Shown here: one piece after another, positions 1 to 8,849 of the stretch
Layout: each line of letters starts with the position of its first letter
How positions within the stretch are numbered: position 1 is the stretch's first letter
Assembly (NCBI RefSeq): GCF_039522935.1
Contig: NZ_BAAAEI010000015.1
Coordinates: forward strand, 124,001-188,000
DNA length: 64,000 bases
Direction of reading: 5' to 3'
Source of the DNA: Bowmanella denitrificans
GTDB lineage: Bacteria; Pseudomonadota; Gammaproteobacteria; Enterobacterales; Alteromonadaceae
Notes under the pieces: model-generated
Told to the model about the DNA's origin: nothing
What the model saw: only the letters and a program-made list of their open reading frames with translations
Database searches by the model: none
Translations under genes and position numbers: made by a program

Positions 1-1242
1 GTAAGCACGCTTGGCCAGGCCAAACAGGTTGAATTGGACAAAGTGGCGGTGATCGTCAACCAAGGTGTGGTACTGGAAAGTGAAATCAAAGAATTGGTCG
101 CGTCGGTTAAGAAAAATGCCCTGACTTCTGGCCAGGAACTGCCCTCAGATGCCGCCCTGCGCACACAGGCAACAGAGCGCTTAATTCTGACCAATCTGCA
201 GATGCAGATGGCTGAGCGGATGGGCATTCAAATTAGCGATCCGCAACTTGAACAAACCATTGGCAACATCGCGCGCCAGGAAGGTGTTTCTGTGGAAACC
301 TTGCGTCAGAAACTGGCAGAAGAAGGCATAAGCTATGACAGTTACCGCGAAGAAATCCGTCGTGAGCTCATCACTGGTGAAGTGCGCCGGGCCAACGTGC
401 GTCGCCGTGTTTATATTACCCCGCAGGAAATTGACAGCCTGGTTAAACTGATGGAACAGCAAGGCCAGCAACAAGCCGAATACCATTTGGGTCACATTCT
501 GGTGGGCTTTCCTCCTGAGCCCACTCCAGAAGATATTGACGCCGCGCGCGAACGGGCCGACAAGGTTTTGGAACTGCTGAACAACGGCTCTGATTTTGCC
601 AAAATTGCCATTGCCTCCTCATCTGGTGCTAAGGCGTTGGATGGCGGTGATATGGGCTGGATGAACATTAACGCTATGCCCACACTATTTGCTGAAGCCG
701 TGCACAGTAAAAAGAAAGACGATTTAATTGGCCCTATCCGCAGCGGCGCAGGCTTTCATATTCTTAAAATTATCGACCTGCGTGGTGTGCAAACGGTAGA
801 AGTAACCGAAGTCAACGCTCGTCATATCCTGATTAAACCGTCGGTGATCCTGAGCGAAGAAAAAGCCGAACAAATGCTAAAAGACTTCCGCGCTCAAGTC
901 CTTGCTGGTGAAGCAGACTTTGCCGCTCTGGCTAAAGAGCATTCTGCCGATCCTGGCTCAGCACTTAAGGGCGGTGAGCTGGGCTGGGCTGACCCGAATA
1001 TCTACGTGCCGGAGTTTCGCGATACCCTCAACAACCTGGAAAAAGATGAGATAAGCCAACCGTTTCGCACGGTGCACGGCTGGCACTTGGCACAACTGAT
1101 CGATAAGCGCACTGGCGATGCCACCGATAAGGTGCAGCAGGAAAAGGCTTATCAGTTGCTGTTTAACCGAAAGTTTGCCGAAGAAACCGACAACTGGCTG
1201 AGAGAGATGCGTGACGAGGCCTATATCGACGTTCTGGAGTAA
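1..1242 (+). CDS. surA: Peptidyl-prolyl isomerase / outer membrane chaperone SurA (5' partial)
   Basis: Periplasmic chaperone that escorts unfolded outer membrane proteins to the Bam machinery. The reading frame is open from base 1, so only the start codon and signal peptide are missing; the visible part reads VSTLGQAKQVELDKVAVIVNQ. The SurA N-terminal domain (GVVLESEI, then the helical region) is followed by two parvulin domains, the first starting near HLGHILVGFPPEP and the second near NARHILIKPS. Each carries the GGDMGW/GGELGW turn and the GFHILK/GWHLAQL strand of the family. About 413 residues are visible, close to the mature length of E. coli SurA. It heads an operon with pdxA, rsmA, apaG and apaH; lptD would be expected just upstream. 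The first methionine-like codon in frame (TTG at 34) is not the true start. Confidence 0.96.
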   Translation, partial: VSTLGQAKQVELDKVAVIVNQGVVLESEIKELVASVKKNALTSGQELPSDAALRTQATERLILTNLQMQMAERMGIQISDPQLEQTIGNIARQEGVSVETLRQKLAEEGISYDSYREEIRRELITGEVRRANVRRRVYITPQEIDSLVKLMEQQGQQQAEYHLGHILVGFPPEPTPEDIDAARERADKVLELLNNGSDFAKIAIASSSGAKALDGGDMGWMNINAMPTLFAEAVHSKKKDDLIGPIRSGAGFHILKIIDLRGVQTVEVTEVNARHILIKPSVILSEEKAEQMLKDFRAQVLAGEADFAALAKEHSADPGSALKGGELGWADPNIYVPEFRDTLNNLEKDEISQPFRTVHGWHLAQLIDKRTGDATDKVQQEKAYQLLFNRKFAEETDNWLREMRDEAYIDVLE

Positions 1243-1246
1243 TAGC

Positions 1247-2236
1247 TTGAGTCTACCTCCAGTACGTATTGCCATCACGCCCGGAGAACCGGCCGGTATC
1301 GGGCCGGATCTCACTGTGCAGCTACTGCAACAACAATGGCCAGCCCAGTTGGTGTTGTTTGGTTGCGGGGCAATGCTGCAGCAGCGTGCGGCGCAGTTAG
1401 GGCTGCCATTACAACTGTTGCCGTATGACCCTGATGTTCGAGCAAGTCAGCAACCCGGCCAGGCATATCTGGTGGACATTCCTGTCACAGCAACAGTAGT
1501 GCCGGGGCAGTTAGATAGCAACAACGGCCACTATGTGGTGGAAACCCTGCGTCAGGTCAGTGAAAAAAATATCAGTGGTGAATTTGATGCTGTAGTAACA
1601 GGGCCAGTACATAAAGGTATTATTAATCAGGCCGGGGTGTCATTTAGTGGTCATACCGAATATTTTGCCCAGCAGGCCAACACTCCTGATGTGGTGATGA
1701 TGCTGGCTACTGAAGGTCTGCGTGTGGTGCTGGCGACCACTCACATCCCGCTGGCCTATGTGTCCAAAGCTATTACCCGTGAGCGTCTGCACAAGGTTAT
1801 CCATATCGTCAATACTGACCTGATTCTAAAATTCGGAATTCGCCGCCCTAATATCTATGTATGTGGGCTGAATCCCCATGCAGGAGAAGGCGGGCATATA
1901 GGTCGGGAAGAACTGGATGTGATCATCCCGGCGTTGGATGAACTAAGAGCAGAAGGTTTAGAATTGATTGGCCCACTACCCGCCGATACCATTTTTCAAC
2001 CCAAATATCTGCAACAGGCTGATGCGGTACTGGCCATGTACCATGATCAGGGTCTGCCGGTACTGAAATATAAAGGCTTTGGCGCCTCGGTAAATATCAC
2101 GCTGGGCTTACCTTTTATCCGTACCTCGGTGGATCATGGTACGGCCTTGGATCTGGCCGGTAGCGGGCAGGCAGATGTTGGCAGTTTTTCTGTCGCTTTA
2201 CACAGAGCCATTGAACTGGCTGGAATTCGTCAATGA
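1247..2236 (+). CDS. pdxA: 4-hydroxythreonine-4-phosphate dehydrogenase
   Basis: Oxidises 4-phosphohydroxy-L-threonine in pyridoxal 5'-phosphate synthesis. The start is placed at the TTG at 1247: it has GGAG eight bases upstream, gives 329 aa (the E. coli length) and begins MSLPPVRIAITPGEPAGIGPD. A GTG at 1211 is also in frame but would overlap surA by 32 bases. Metal-ligand histidines sit in SFSGHTEYF, GLNPHAGEGG and AMYHDQGLPVLKY. The C-terminal stretch NITLGLPFIRTSVDHGTA is typical of the family. It follows the surA stop by four bases and overlaps rsmA by four (ATGA), so translation is probably coupled through the operon. Confidence 0.96.
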   Translation: MSLPPVRIAITPGEPAGIGPDLTVQLLQQQWPAQLVLFGCGAMLQQRAAQLGLPLQLLPYDPDVRASQQPGQAYLVDIPVTATVVPGQLDSNNGHYVVETLRQVSEKNISGEFDAVVTGPVHKGIINQAGVSFSGHTEYFAQQANTPDVVMMLATEGLRVVLATTHIPLAYVSKAITRERLHKVIHIVNTDLILKFGIRRPNIYVCGLNPHAGEGGHIGREELDVIIPALDELRAEGLELIGPLPADTIFQPKYLQQADAVLAMYHDQGLPVLKYKGFGASVNITLGLPFIRTSVDHGTALDLAGSGQADVGSFSVALHRAIELAGIRQ

Positions 2237-3039
2237 GTAAGCAACATTTAGGGCATACCGCCCGTAAAAGATTTGGCCAAAACTTCCTGCATGACCAATA
2301 TATTATTTCACAAATCGTCGACGCAATTGCACCGATGCCGGGTCAGAATCTGGTCGAAATAGGTCCGGGGTTGGGAGCGCTCACCGAGCCGGTTTGCGAA
2401 CAGGTGGACAAATTAACCGTGGTGGAATTGGACCGGGATCTGGCTGCCAGATTGCGCACCCACCCTTTTATTGCATCCAAGCTCAATATTGTGGAAAGCG
2501 ATGCGCTGAAGTTTGATTTCAGTCAGTTGGTAGAACAAGACCGGCCACTGAGAATATTTGGTAACCTGCCATATAATATTTCTACCCCTTTGATGTTTCA
2601 CTTGTTCAGCTTTGCCGACCAGGTTCAGGACATGCACTTTATGTTGCAAAAAGAAGTGGTCAAACGCTTAGCGGCCGGTCCTGGCGGTAAAGACTATGGG
2701 CGTCTGTCGGTGATGGCGCAGTACCACTGTCAGGTGATTCCTGTGCTGGAAGTACCGCCTGGTGCTTTCAAACCAGCACCAAAGGTAGATTCTGCGGTGG
2801 TTCGCCTGATACCCCACAAACAGAAGCCAATCGAAGTGCAAAGCTTGCAAAATTTGAATCAGGTCTGTGCCATGGCGTTTAACCAGCGACGTAAAACCAT
2901 CAGAAACAGCCTGCGTAACCTGATTGACGATAACACTTTTGAAGAATTAGGCCTTAAGCCAGAGCTTCGTGCCGAGAACCTTAGTTTGGCAGATTTTGCA
3001 GCCCTGTCTGATCGCATCAAACCATTGGACCAAGCGTGA
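2233..3039 (+). CDS. rsmA: 16S rRNA (adenine1518/1519-N6)-dimethyltransferase
   Basis: Also called KsgA. It dimethylates two adjacent adenines in the 3' terminal hairpin of 16S rRNA during late 30S assembly. Seen in the sequence: the entry motif RKRFGQNFLHD, the SAM-binding glycine loop VEIGPGLGALTEP near residue 42, the acidic VVELDRD that binds the ribose, and the catalytic motif GNLPYNIS. The C-terminal helical domain contains FNQRRKTIRNSL. Its 268 aa are near the 273 of E. coli. The ATG lies inside the pdxA stop overlap, and the stop overlaps the GTG start of apaG (GTGA), so the three genes form a chain of coupled reading frames. Confidence 0.97.
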   Translation: MSKQHLGHTARKRFGQNFLHDQYIISQIVDAIAPMPGQNLVEIGPGLGALTEPVCEQVDKLTVVELDRDLAARLRTHPFIASKLNIVESDALKFDFSQLVEQDRPLRIFGNLPYNISTPLMFHLFSFADQVQDMHFMLQKEVVKRLAAGPGGKDYGRLSVMAQYHCQVIPVLEVPPGAFKPAPKVDSAVVRLIPHKQKPIEVQSLQNLNQVCAMAFNQRRKTIRNSLRNLIDDNTFEELGLKPELRAENLSLADFAALSDRIKPLDQA

Positions 3040-3407
3040 AGAGTCCTATCGTTATCCAGGTGAAAACCGAATATCTGCCCGGTAGTTCAAGTCCTGCACA
3101 ACAGAGGTTTGCCTTCGCTTATCACATCAGCATTACTAATATGGGTAACGAGCCCGCTCAATTGCTCAACCGCTACTGGCTGATAAGTGACGCCAACGGC
3201 AAAGTGAGCGAAGTCTCAGGTGCAGGAGTGGTCGGCAAGCAACCTCATATTGGCGTGGGAGAGACTTACGAATACAGCAGTGGCGCTATTTTGGATACAC
3301 CTGTCGGCAGTATGCAGGGATACTATGAGATGCAACGCCCGGATGGAGAAAGGTTTCAGGCCCCCATCGCTATTTTTCGCTTGGCCGTTCCTAATTTGAT
3401 CAACTGA
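3036..3407 (+). CDS. apaG: ApaG protein (Co2+/Mg2+ efflux-associated, DUF525)
   Basis: Small beta-sandwich protein of about 124 aa. The family is linked to divalent cation handling and pyrophosphate binding, but its biochemical role is unsettled. The GTG start at 3036 overlaps the rsmA stop. Recognised by VKTEYLPGSSSPAQQRFAFAYHI near the N-terminus and by GVVGKQPHIGVGETYEYSSGA, which includes the family's glycine-rich GxGxxxxY/W loop. The length matches E. coli ApaG (125 aa). It lies two bases before apaH, as in other gammaproteobacteria. Confidence 0.95.
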   Translation: MKSPIVIQVKTEYLPGSSSPAQQRFAFAYHISITNMGNEPAQLLNRYWLISDANGKVSEVSGAGVVGKQPHIGVGETYEYSSGAILDTPVGSMQGYYEMQRPDGERFQAPIAIFRLAVPNLIN

Positions 3408-3409
3408 AT

Positions 3410-4219
3410 ATGGCAACCTTTATCGTTGGCGATGTGCAGGCTTGCCTCTCTCCGTTAAAACAATTGTTGCAACTGGCGGGCTTTACTCCAGAGCATGATC
3501 AGCTTTGGGCGGTTGGCGATCTTATTGGACGCGGTCCGGACGCATTGGCAACATTACAATTCCTTGACGGGCTGGGAGCCAGTTTTAACACAGTGTTAGG
3601 CAACCATGACCTACACTTTCTGGCCGTTTATGCCGGCATCAAAAAGCCTAAACCCGCCGATAAGTTTGATCAGTTGCTGGACTCCCCTGACTGTGCCAAA
3701 TACGCCGACTGGCTGCGCCACCGGCCAATGGCAACCTTGCTTAATGAACAATGCATGTTGAGTCATGCCGGTTTGTATCCTGGCTGGAGTATCAGCGACG
3801 CGCTGTATTGGGGCAATCAGGTGGCCAGTGAATTACAGTCAGACAACTGGAAAACCCTGTTAGATTCCATGTATGGCAGTGAACCACAAGCCTGGTATGA
3901 CTGCCAAAGCCGCAGCCAGAAGCTGGTTTTTACCATTAACGCTCTGACCCGCATGCGTTTTGTCAGTGATAAGGGGTATTTGGATTTCCAGTCTAAAACC
4001 GGTTTAGACCAGTCTCCCCCTGGTACTTTTCCCTGGTTTAGTCACCCTCAACTTAAATTGCATCCGCACGCCAAAGTGCTGTTTGGCCATTGGGCAGCCA
4101 TTGAAGGTAAGACCGGCCATTCGCAATGCCTGGCGCTGGACACCGGCTACATATGGGGCGGCCAATTGAGTCTTTACGAACTTCAATGTGGCAAGTTTTA
4201 CCGCGTTGGTCATCAATAG
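3410..4219 (+). CDS. apaH: Bis(5'-nucleosyl)-tetraphosphatase, symmetrical
   Basis: Hydrolyses Ap4A and related dinucleotides to ADP, and can remove Np4 caps from RNA in E. coli. It is a calcineurin-like metallophosphatase. The metal-site motifs appear in order: FIVGDVQACLSPL (GDxxA/G in place of the common GDxHG), VGDLIGRGPDAL, LGNHDLHF, SHAGLYPGW and FGHWAAIEGK. Its 269 aa are close to the E. coli protein (280). It is the last gene of the surA operon. About 200 bases without an obvious strong terminator separate it from the chemoreceptor gene. Confidence 0.96.
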   Translation: MATFIVGDVQACLSPLKQLLQLAGFTPEHDQLWAVGDLIGRGPDALATLQFLDGLGASFNTVLGNHDLHFLAVYAGIKKPKPADKFDQLLDSPDCAKYADWLRHRPMATLLNEQCMLSHAGLYPGWSISDALYWGNQVASELQSDNWKTLLDSMYGSEPQAWYDCQSRSQKLVFTINALTRMRFVSDKGYLDFQSKTGLDQSPPGTFPWFSHPQLKLHPHAKVLFGHWAAIEGKTGHSQCLALDTGYIWGGQLSLYELQCGKFYRVGHQ

Positions 4220-4417
4220 GCTATATTTTGGACTGTTTGCAACGTACCATGATTTTTCCGGTATAGAATTAATTCTTTGCGTCGATACAATCAGTTAGAT
4301 TATTGTTGTAGTAGTAACAAAAAGTAAAAAATAACCCTTCCGTCGGTTTTCAGGTGAATTGACACTGCAAATTTGTGACAATCAGCAGGTCTCGAGCCGT
4401 TTGTTTGGAGAGCCCGT

Positions 4418-6442
4418 ATGAATCTAACAGTAGCAATGCGTGTTATCGGTGGTTTTGCCATCATCACTCTGTTGCTTTTTGTCGTCAGTATTTCCTCCCT
4501 GGTTAATTTAAATGATGTGGACAGCGCCACTGAAGAGGTGAATACCCTCGCCTTACCTACCCTTCAGGGCAGCAGCGCATTGAAAGTATCTTTTGTTAAT
4601 ATGGGCAGAATTACCTTTGAGGCTTTCTACGAAGCCGAATTATCTGGCCTTGATGATGCGTTGCAACGTTTCTCATCCAGTCGCAGTAATTTTGAAACAG
4701 AAATGCAGAAGCTTAAACAGACGGTGAGTAGTCAGCAGGAACTCAAGGCCACCCTGGCCAGGGTTGAAAGCGTATACAACGACTACAACAACAATGTTAC
4801 CCGCATGTTTGATAACCGTCGTGCTGATCTGGAGCTGGGACAAAAGCTGGGCGGACAGCTATCGGACCTGGAAGATAACACAGACGATACCTCTACCTTA
4901 CTGCTGGACTTCTCGGATTTAAGTCAGGCCCGGGGTAATGGCCCGCTGGCAGAAGCAGCCAAAGTCGGTAGCGAGCTCGAAACCGGTTTGATGTCGTTGG
5001 TGACTGTCGGCAACCAGTACAGCCGCACTGAAGACCTAACCAAGGCCGAGACTATTGGTAATGAACTAAAACTGCTGCTGGACAATGCCAAGAGTAGTGC
5101 AGAAAAAATGGAAAAATCGGCAGCAGGGCGCGATAGCAGCGGTATGCTGGCCGAAATCCTGGAAATGGTGGAAAGTATCGACAATACCATTTCTTCAAAT
5201 GGCGGTATTTTAAAAAGCCAGGTAGAAAAGCTTAATCGTCAGGCCGACGCCGTCAGTGCGCTGCAAAACTCAGAAGCCAATATCACCTCAGGTATCGCTG
5301 ACTTGGATAATTTACTGAAGCAGGCCAACAGCATTACGGCCAGAGTAAAAAGCGATGTGTCCGACTCTGTGGCCAGCGGTACTACCAGTACCTACCTGAT
5401 TATGCTGATCTCCGCATTTGCTGCGGCCGCTATCGCCTTTTTCAGCGTACGCGCCATTACCGTACCGCTGAACAAAGTGAATGAGATGCTGCATGTGGTC
5501 TCATCCGGCGACCTGACCCAAAAACTGGATGACAGCTCCAAAGACGAGTTTGGAGAGCTGGCAACAAACTGTAATAACCTGATTGAAAGTCTGAAAGCCT
5601 TGATCTCCGGGATCAGCTCCAGAGCCACACAACTGGCTGCGGCTTCCGAAGAAACATCAGCAGTGACTTCCCAAACAACCCGTTCAATTCAGGAGCAGAA
5701 GTCACAGATTGCTCAGGTAGCTACCGCGACCACGCAGATGAACAGTACCTCGCAGTTGGTATCACAAAGTGCAGAAGACACACTGAACCAGATTCGTCAT
5801 GCTGATGCAGAAGCGGAGAAAGTGAAGGCCATTTCTCAGGAAAACAAAAGCACGATCATGGTATTGGCCCGTGAAGTGGAAAAAGCCGCCGAAGTTATCA
5901 ATAAACTTCACCAGGACAGTGCCAGCATTGGTGGCATTCTGGATGTTATCCGTGGCGTAGCGGACCAGACCAACTTGCTTGCCCTTAACGCCGCCATTGA
6001 GGCCGCCAGGGCTGGCGAACAGGGTCGAGGCTTTGCCGTGGTAGCGGATGAAGTGCGCACCCTGGCCAGCCGCACTCAGGAGTCCACACAGGAAATCCAC
6101 TCCATGATTGAAATGCTGCAGGCCGGGGCTGAAAAAGCCGTGTCGGTTATGCAACAAGGTAAGCAGCAGGCAGAACTGTGTGTCACACAAACTGAAAAAG
6201 CCACCTCTGCCCTGGATTTGATTACTAACGCGGTACACAAGGCACACGATGTATCCAGCCAGATTGAGCAATCTGCGCGTGAACAGTATCAGGTGTCGCA
6301 GGAAATCAGCGAGAAACTGGAAAATATCGTCGCCATTGCTGAAGAGACGGCAACCGGTGCCGAACAGACAACAGACTCCAGCCATGAAGTGGCGCGTCTG
6401 GCAGATGAACTGCAAGGCTCGATTCGCCAGTTCAGGGTTTAA
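4418..6442 (+). CDS. Methyl-accepting chemotaxis protein
   Basis: Transmembrane chemoreceptor of 674 aa. Membrane segment 1 is near residues 8-30 (GFAIITLLLFVVSIS) and segment 2 near 328-346 (LIMLISAFAAAAIAFFS). Between them lies a long, all-helical periplasmic domain of about 300 residues; its length suggests a helical bimodular type, but the ligand cannot be read. A HAMP domain follows (ITVPLNKVNEMLHVVSSGDLTQ). The cytoplasmic hairpin tip, EAARAGEQGRGFAVVADEVR, is the CheA/CheW contact region. No C-terminal NWETF-like CheR tether is present. The start is preceded by GGAGAG. It lies alone between apaH and folA and has its own terminator. Confidence 0.94.
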   Translation: MNLTVAMRVIGGFAIITLLLFVVSISSLVNLNDVDSATEEVNTLALPTLQGSSALKVSFVNMGRITFEAFYEAELSGLDDALQRFSSSRSNFETEMQKLKQTVSSQQELKATLARVESVYNDYNNNVTRMFDNRRADLELGQKLGGQLSDLEDNTDDTSTLLLDFSDLSQARGNGPLAEAAKVGSELETGLMSLVTVGNQYSRTEDLTKAETIGNELKLLLDNAKSSAEKMEKSAAGRDSSGMLAEILEMVESIDNTISSNGGILKSQVEKLNRQADAVSALQNSEANITSGIADLDNLLKQANSITARVKSDVSDSVASGTTSTYLIMLISAFAAAAIAFFSVRAITVPLNKVNEMLHVVSSGDLTQKLDDSSKDEFGELATNCNNLIESLKALISGISSRATQLAAASEETSAVTSQTTRSIQEQKSQIAQVATATTQMNSTSQLVSQSAEDTLNQIRHADAEAEKVKAISQENKSTIMVLAREVEKAAEVINKLHQDSASIGGILDVIRGVADQTNLLALNAAIEAARAGEQGRGFAVVADEVRTLASRTQESTQEIHSMIEMLQAGAEKAVSVMQQGKQQAELCVTQTEKATSALDLITNAVHKAHDVSSQIEQSAREQYQVSQEISEKLENIVAIAEETATGAEQTTDSSHEVARLADELQGSIRQFRV

Positions 6443-6459
6443 TAACCTGAAAGCCACAT

Positions 6460-6487
6460 AAAAAACGCAGCATCAGCTGCGTTTTTT
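6460..6487 (+). terminator. Rho-independent terminator after the chemoreceptor gene
   Basis: A perfect 12-bp stem, AAAAAACGCAGC (6460-6471) paired with GCTGCGTTTTTT (6476-6487), with the loop ATCA. It starts 18 bases after the stop and ends in a T-run. The A-tract on the other side could also let it act on minus-strand transcripts leaving folA through the repeats. Confidence 0.9.
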
Positions 6488-6507
6488 ATGTCCAGGGATG
6501 GACGGTA

Positions 6508-6740
6508 TGTCGATGTTGTAGGGAACACTCATCGACGATGTCCAGAATGGGCGATTGTCGATGTAGTCGGGAACATTCATCGACGATGTCCAGGGATAGA
6601 CGGGCAGAAAGACTGCTCCTCGGCTTTGTGTCCTGAGTCGCCCTACCTCCTCCATCCATGGAGTCGTGCGTTTTCTGCACTTCCACCATCCATGGCGGGC
6701 GTATGTCGATGTAGTCAGGAACATTCATCGACGATGTCAG
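6508..6740. repeat. Hairpin repeat family A, array 1 (three copies)
   Basis: Three copies of a 37-38 bp element lie at 6508-6545, 6556-6593 and 6704-6740. Each begins TGTCGATG, has a middle like TAGGGAACAYTC or TCGGGAACATT, and closes with CATCGACGATGTC. GTCGATG and CATCGAC form a 7-bp stem. The tails carry CCAGGGATGGACGG-type sequence, and the stretch between copies 2 and 3 (6594-6703) holds CCATCCATGG fragments. The array fills the whole gap between the chemoreceptor terminator and the folA stop. It matches the array at 27187-27304, which is in the opposite orientation. Open frames through it are an effect of the repeat and are not genes. Confidence 0.85.
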
Positions 6741-6741
6741 A

Positions 6742-7236
6742 CTAAATACGCTCCAACGTTCTAAACGTCAGGTTATGGGGATTGGCGTCATCAGCCGGTC
6801 GAACCTGAGTGTCCAGCTCACGCCACTCGGCCTCAGCCATATAATCAGGAAAGCTGGTATCACCTTCCACCAACAAATCAATGTCGGTAATGTACAGGCG
6901 TGTGCAAAGAGGTAAAAAGTGCCGGTATATAGCGCCGCCACCAATCACCATTAACTCTTCCGTCTCGCCTTGCTGTGCAACCTGCACAGCAAGTTCGGGA
7001 GAAGATACCACAGTGATCCCATCCGCCTTAAAATCTGTGTCGCGACTGATAACAATATTGTGTCGTCCCGGTAAAGGTCGGCCAATGGATTCGAAGGTTT
7101 TTCGCCCCATCACCACAGGTTTACCCAGGGTAACCTGTTTAAAATGTTGAAGATCGGCGGGCAAATGCCAGGGCATAGCATTGTCTTTGCCAATCACCCG
7201 GTTTTCGGCCATAGCCGCAATCAGCGACACACGCAT
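6742..7236 (-). CDS. folA: Dihydrofolate reductase
   Basis: Reduces dihydrofolate to tetrahydrofolate with NADPH. The start is set at ATG 7236 (MRVSLIAAMAENRVIGKDN), preceded by CAGGAG; the frame stays open further upstream into obgE but is not family sequence there. It gives 164 aa. Seen: MPWHLPADLQHFK with the catalytic Asp, the NADPH-binding GRKTFESIG followed by RPLPGRHNIVISR, and the VIGGGAIYRHFLP glycine loop. It begins four bases after the obgE stop, so the two are probably co-transcribed from the rplU side. In E. coli folA neighbours apaH; here a chemoreceptor gene and a repeat array lie between them. Confidence 0.96.
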   Translation of the reverse strand: MRVSLIAAMAENRVIGKDNAMPWHLPADLQHFKQVTLGKPVVMGRKTFESIGRPLPGRHNIVISRDTDFKADGITVVSSPELAVQVAQQGETEELMVIGGGAIYRHFLPLCTRLYITDIDLLVEGDTSFPDYMAEAEWRELDTQVRPADDANPHNLTFRTLERI

Positions 7237-7240
7237 CCCG

Positions 7241-8404
7241 CTATCTCCTGTAGATGACTTCTGCACCATCTTCGTCGTCTTCATCCCAGTCATCATCATC
7301 CCAGTCGTCGTCATCCATTTCTTCAGAATGCGCACTGTTCGGCGTATCCCAATTAAACGAGACATTGATGGCGTCTTGCTGCTTTTCTTCGTCCGCCGGC
7401 AAGGTATCGATATAGTTCATAACCTCTTGTGCCAGCTTGTCGGTGCCTGTGGCACTGATAGCAGAAATACAAAACACCGGACCTGTCCATTGCATCTCGT
7501 CGATGATGCGCTGCTTGACTTCTTCCAGCTCTTCCTCCAGCAGCAAATCGGCCTTATTGAAAACCAGCCAGCGGGGCTTTGCCGCCAATTTCGGACTGTA
7601 TTTTTCCAATTCAGCAATGATTGCCATGGCATTGTGTGCCGGATCTGAACCATCAACAGGCAGTATATCCACCAAATGTAACAAGATACGGCAGCGCTCT
7701 AAATGCTTAAGGAAACGAATCCCCAACCCTGCGCCGTCAGCTGCACCTTCTATCAGACCTGGAATATCAGCCACCACAAAGCTGCGATTGCTGTCGACCC
7801 GCACCACGCCTAAATTGGGAACCAATGTAGTAAAAGGATAATCAGCTACTTTAGGCTTGGCTGCAGAGACAGAGCGAATGAAAGTAGATTTGCCTGCATT
7901 GGGTAAGCCCAGTAACCCAACATCGGCCAGCAGCATCAGCTCCAGTTTCAGGTTGCGGATATCACCAGGACTACCATTGGTTTGTTGCCTTGGCGCCCGG
8001 TTTACACTGCTTTTGAATCTGGCGTTACCCAGACCATGAAAGCCGCCTTTAGCCACCATTAAACGCTTGCCATGACGGGTCAGATCGCCCAGTACTTCGC
8101 CAGTATCCACATCAGAGGCCCTGGTGCCCACAGGCACGCGCAACTCTAGGTCAGCGCCACCACGGCCGGTACAATTGCCACCAGCGCCATTCTGTCCACG
8201 CTCAGCGCGGTGAATGCGCTCAAAACGATAATCCACCAAAGTATTGAGGTTTTCGTCAGCAACTAGATAGACACTGCCACCGTCACCGCCGTCGCCGCCG
8301 TCAGGACCGCCAAAGGGGATGTATTTTTCCCGGCGGAAACCCACTACGCCATTACCACCGTCACCCGCTTCAACACGGATCTCGGCTTCATCTACGAATT
8401 TCAT
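7241..8404 (-). CDS. obgE: Obg/CgtA GTPase
   Basis: Essential GTPase acting in 50S subunit assembly and stress or cell-cycle control. The glycine-rich Obg fold (residues 1-158) starts MKFVDEAEIRVEAGDGGNGVVGFRREK. The G domain then shows the P-loop GLPNAGKST, switch region YPFTTLVPNLG, DIPGLIEGA, the NKAD specificity motif (FNKADLL) and SAISATG. The C-terminus is very acidic (EEMDDDDWDDDDWDEDDEDG), as in other gammaproteobacterial Obg proteins. Its 387 aa are near E. coli's 390. It lies downstream of rplU-rpmA, but a terminator hairpin separates it from rpmA. Confidence 0.97.
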   Translation of the reverse strand: MKFVDEAEIRVEAGDGGNGVVGFRREKYIPFGGPDGGDGGDGGSVYLVADENLNTLVDYRFERIHRAERGQNGAGGNCTGRGGADLELRVPVGTRASDVDTGEVLGDLTRHGKRLMVAKGGFHGLGNARFKSSVNRAPRQQTNGSPGDIRNLKLELMLLADVGLLGLPNAGKSTFIRSVSAAKPKVADYPFTTLVPNLGVVRVDSNRSFVVADIPGLIEGAADGAGLGIRFLKHLERCRILLHLVDILPVDGSDPAHNAMAIIAELEKYSPKLAAKPRWLVFNKADLLLEEELEEVKQRIIDEMQWTGPVFCISAISATGTDKLAQEVMNYIDTLPADEEKQQDAINVSFNWDTPNSAHSEEMDDDDWDDDDWDEDDEDGAEVIYRR

Positions 8405-8532
8405 TGTTAAACCTCATGAGGACAATATGAATACTTTAGCAGAAAGGCGTGATGCAAACATTGAAGGCTACCACGTGTGTCAGGACGATATACTATCACC
8501 ACCAGGGCAACACCTTTCTCTTCGTCATATAA

Positions 8533-8557
8533 AAAAGCCCCGCATGGCGGGGCTTTT
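8533..8557 (-). terminator. Terminator or attenuator between rpmA and obgE
   Basis: An 11-bp stem, AAAAGCCCCGC (8533-8543) with GCGGGGCTTTT (8547-8557), lies 20 bases after the rpmA stop. On the minus strand it is followed by a T-run (the complement of 8531-8536). Transcripts from the rplU promoter should end here partly or fully, so obgE-folA may depend on read-through or on a promoter in 8405-8530. Confidence 0.85.
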
Positions 8558-8576
8558 AGTACGTTAGCAGCGCTGA

Positions 8577-8834
8577 TTACTCAGAAACGATGCTCACATA
8601 CTTACGGTTTTGAGGACCTTTCACTTCGAACTGAACTTTACCGTCAGACAAAGCGAATAAAGTGTGATCCTTACCCAAACCTACGTTAGTGCCCGCGTGG
8701 AACTTGGTGCCACGCTGACGCACGATAATGCTGCCAGCCAGTACAGACTCACCGCCAAAGCGTTTTACACCCAGGCGTTTGCTTTCTGAATCACGACCGT
8801 TACGGGTACTACCACCCGCCTTCTTGTGTGCCAT
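8577..8834 (-). CDS. rpmA: 50S ribosomal protein L27
   Basis: Ribosomal protein whose N-terminal tail reaches the peptidyl transferase centre. Its 85 aa begin MAHKKAGGSTRNGRDSESKR and contain the diagnostic GGESVLAGSIIVRQRGTKFH and GLGKDHTLFAL. The N-terminus starts directly at the mature AHKKAGG sequence, so there is no cleavable leader of the Firmicutes type. It lies 15 bases after rplU, the universal rplU-rpmA pair. Confidence 0.98.
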   Translation of the reverse strand: MAHKKAGGSTRNGRDSESKRLGVKRFGGESVLAGSIIVRQRGTKFHAGTNVGLGKDHTLFALSDGKVQFEVKGPQNRKYVSIVSE

Positions 8835-8849
8835 CTTTCAGTACTCCTC

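Noticed and set aside
5762..6457. 231-aa minus-strand frame inside the chemoreceptor gene
   Set aside because: Antisense shadow of the conserved MCP signalling domain, whose plus-strand translation is unambiguous.
6508..6740. Possible CRISPR array
   Set aside because: Only three unevenly spaced units, each a hairpin with conserved loops and tails, no spacers of constant length, and no cas genes.
6488..6745. Overlapping 80-85 codon frames on both strands containing a repeated DIVDEC or CSRLHRQSP-like peptide
   Set aside because: They translate the family A hairpin repeats; the repeated peptide follows the DNA repeat, and frames are open on both strands with no ribosome site or family match.
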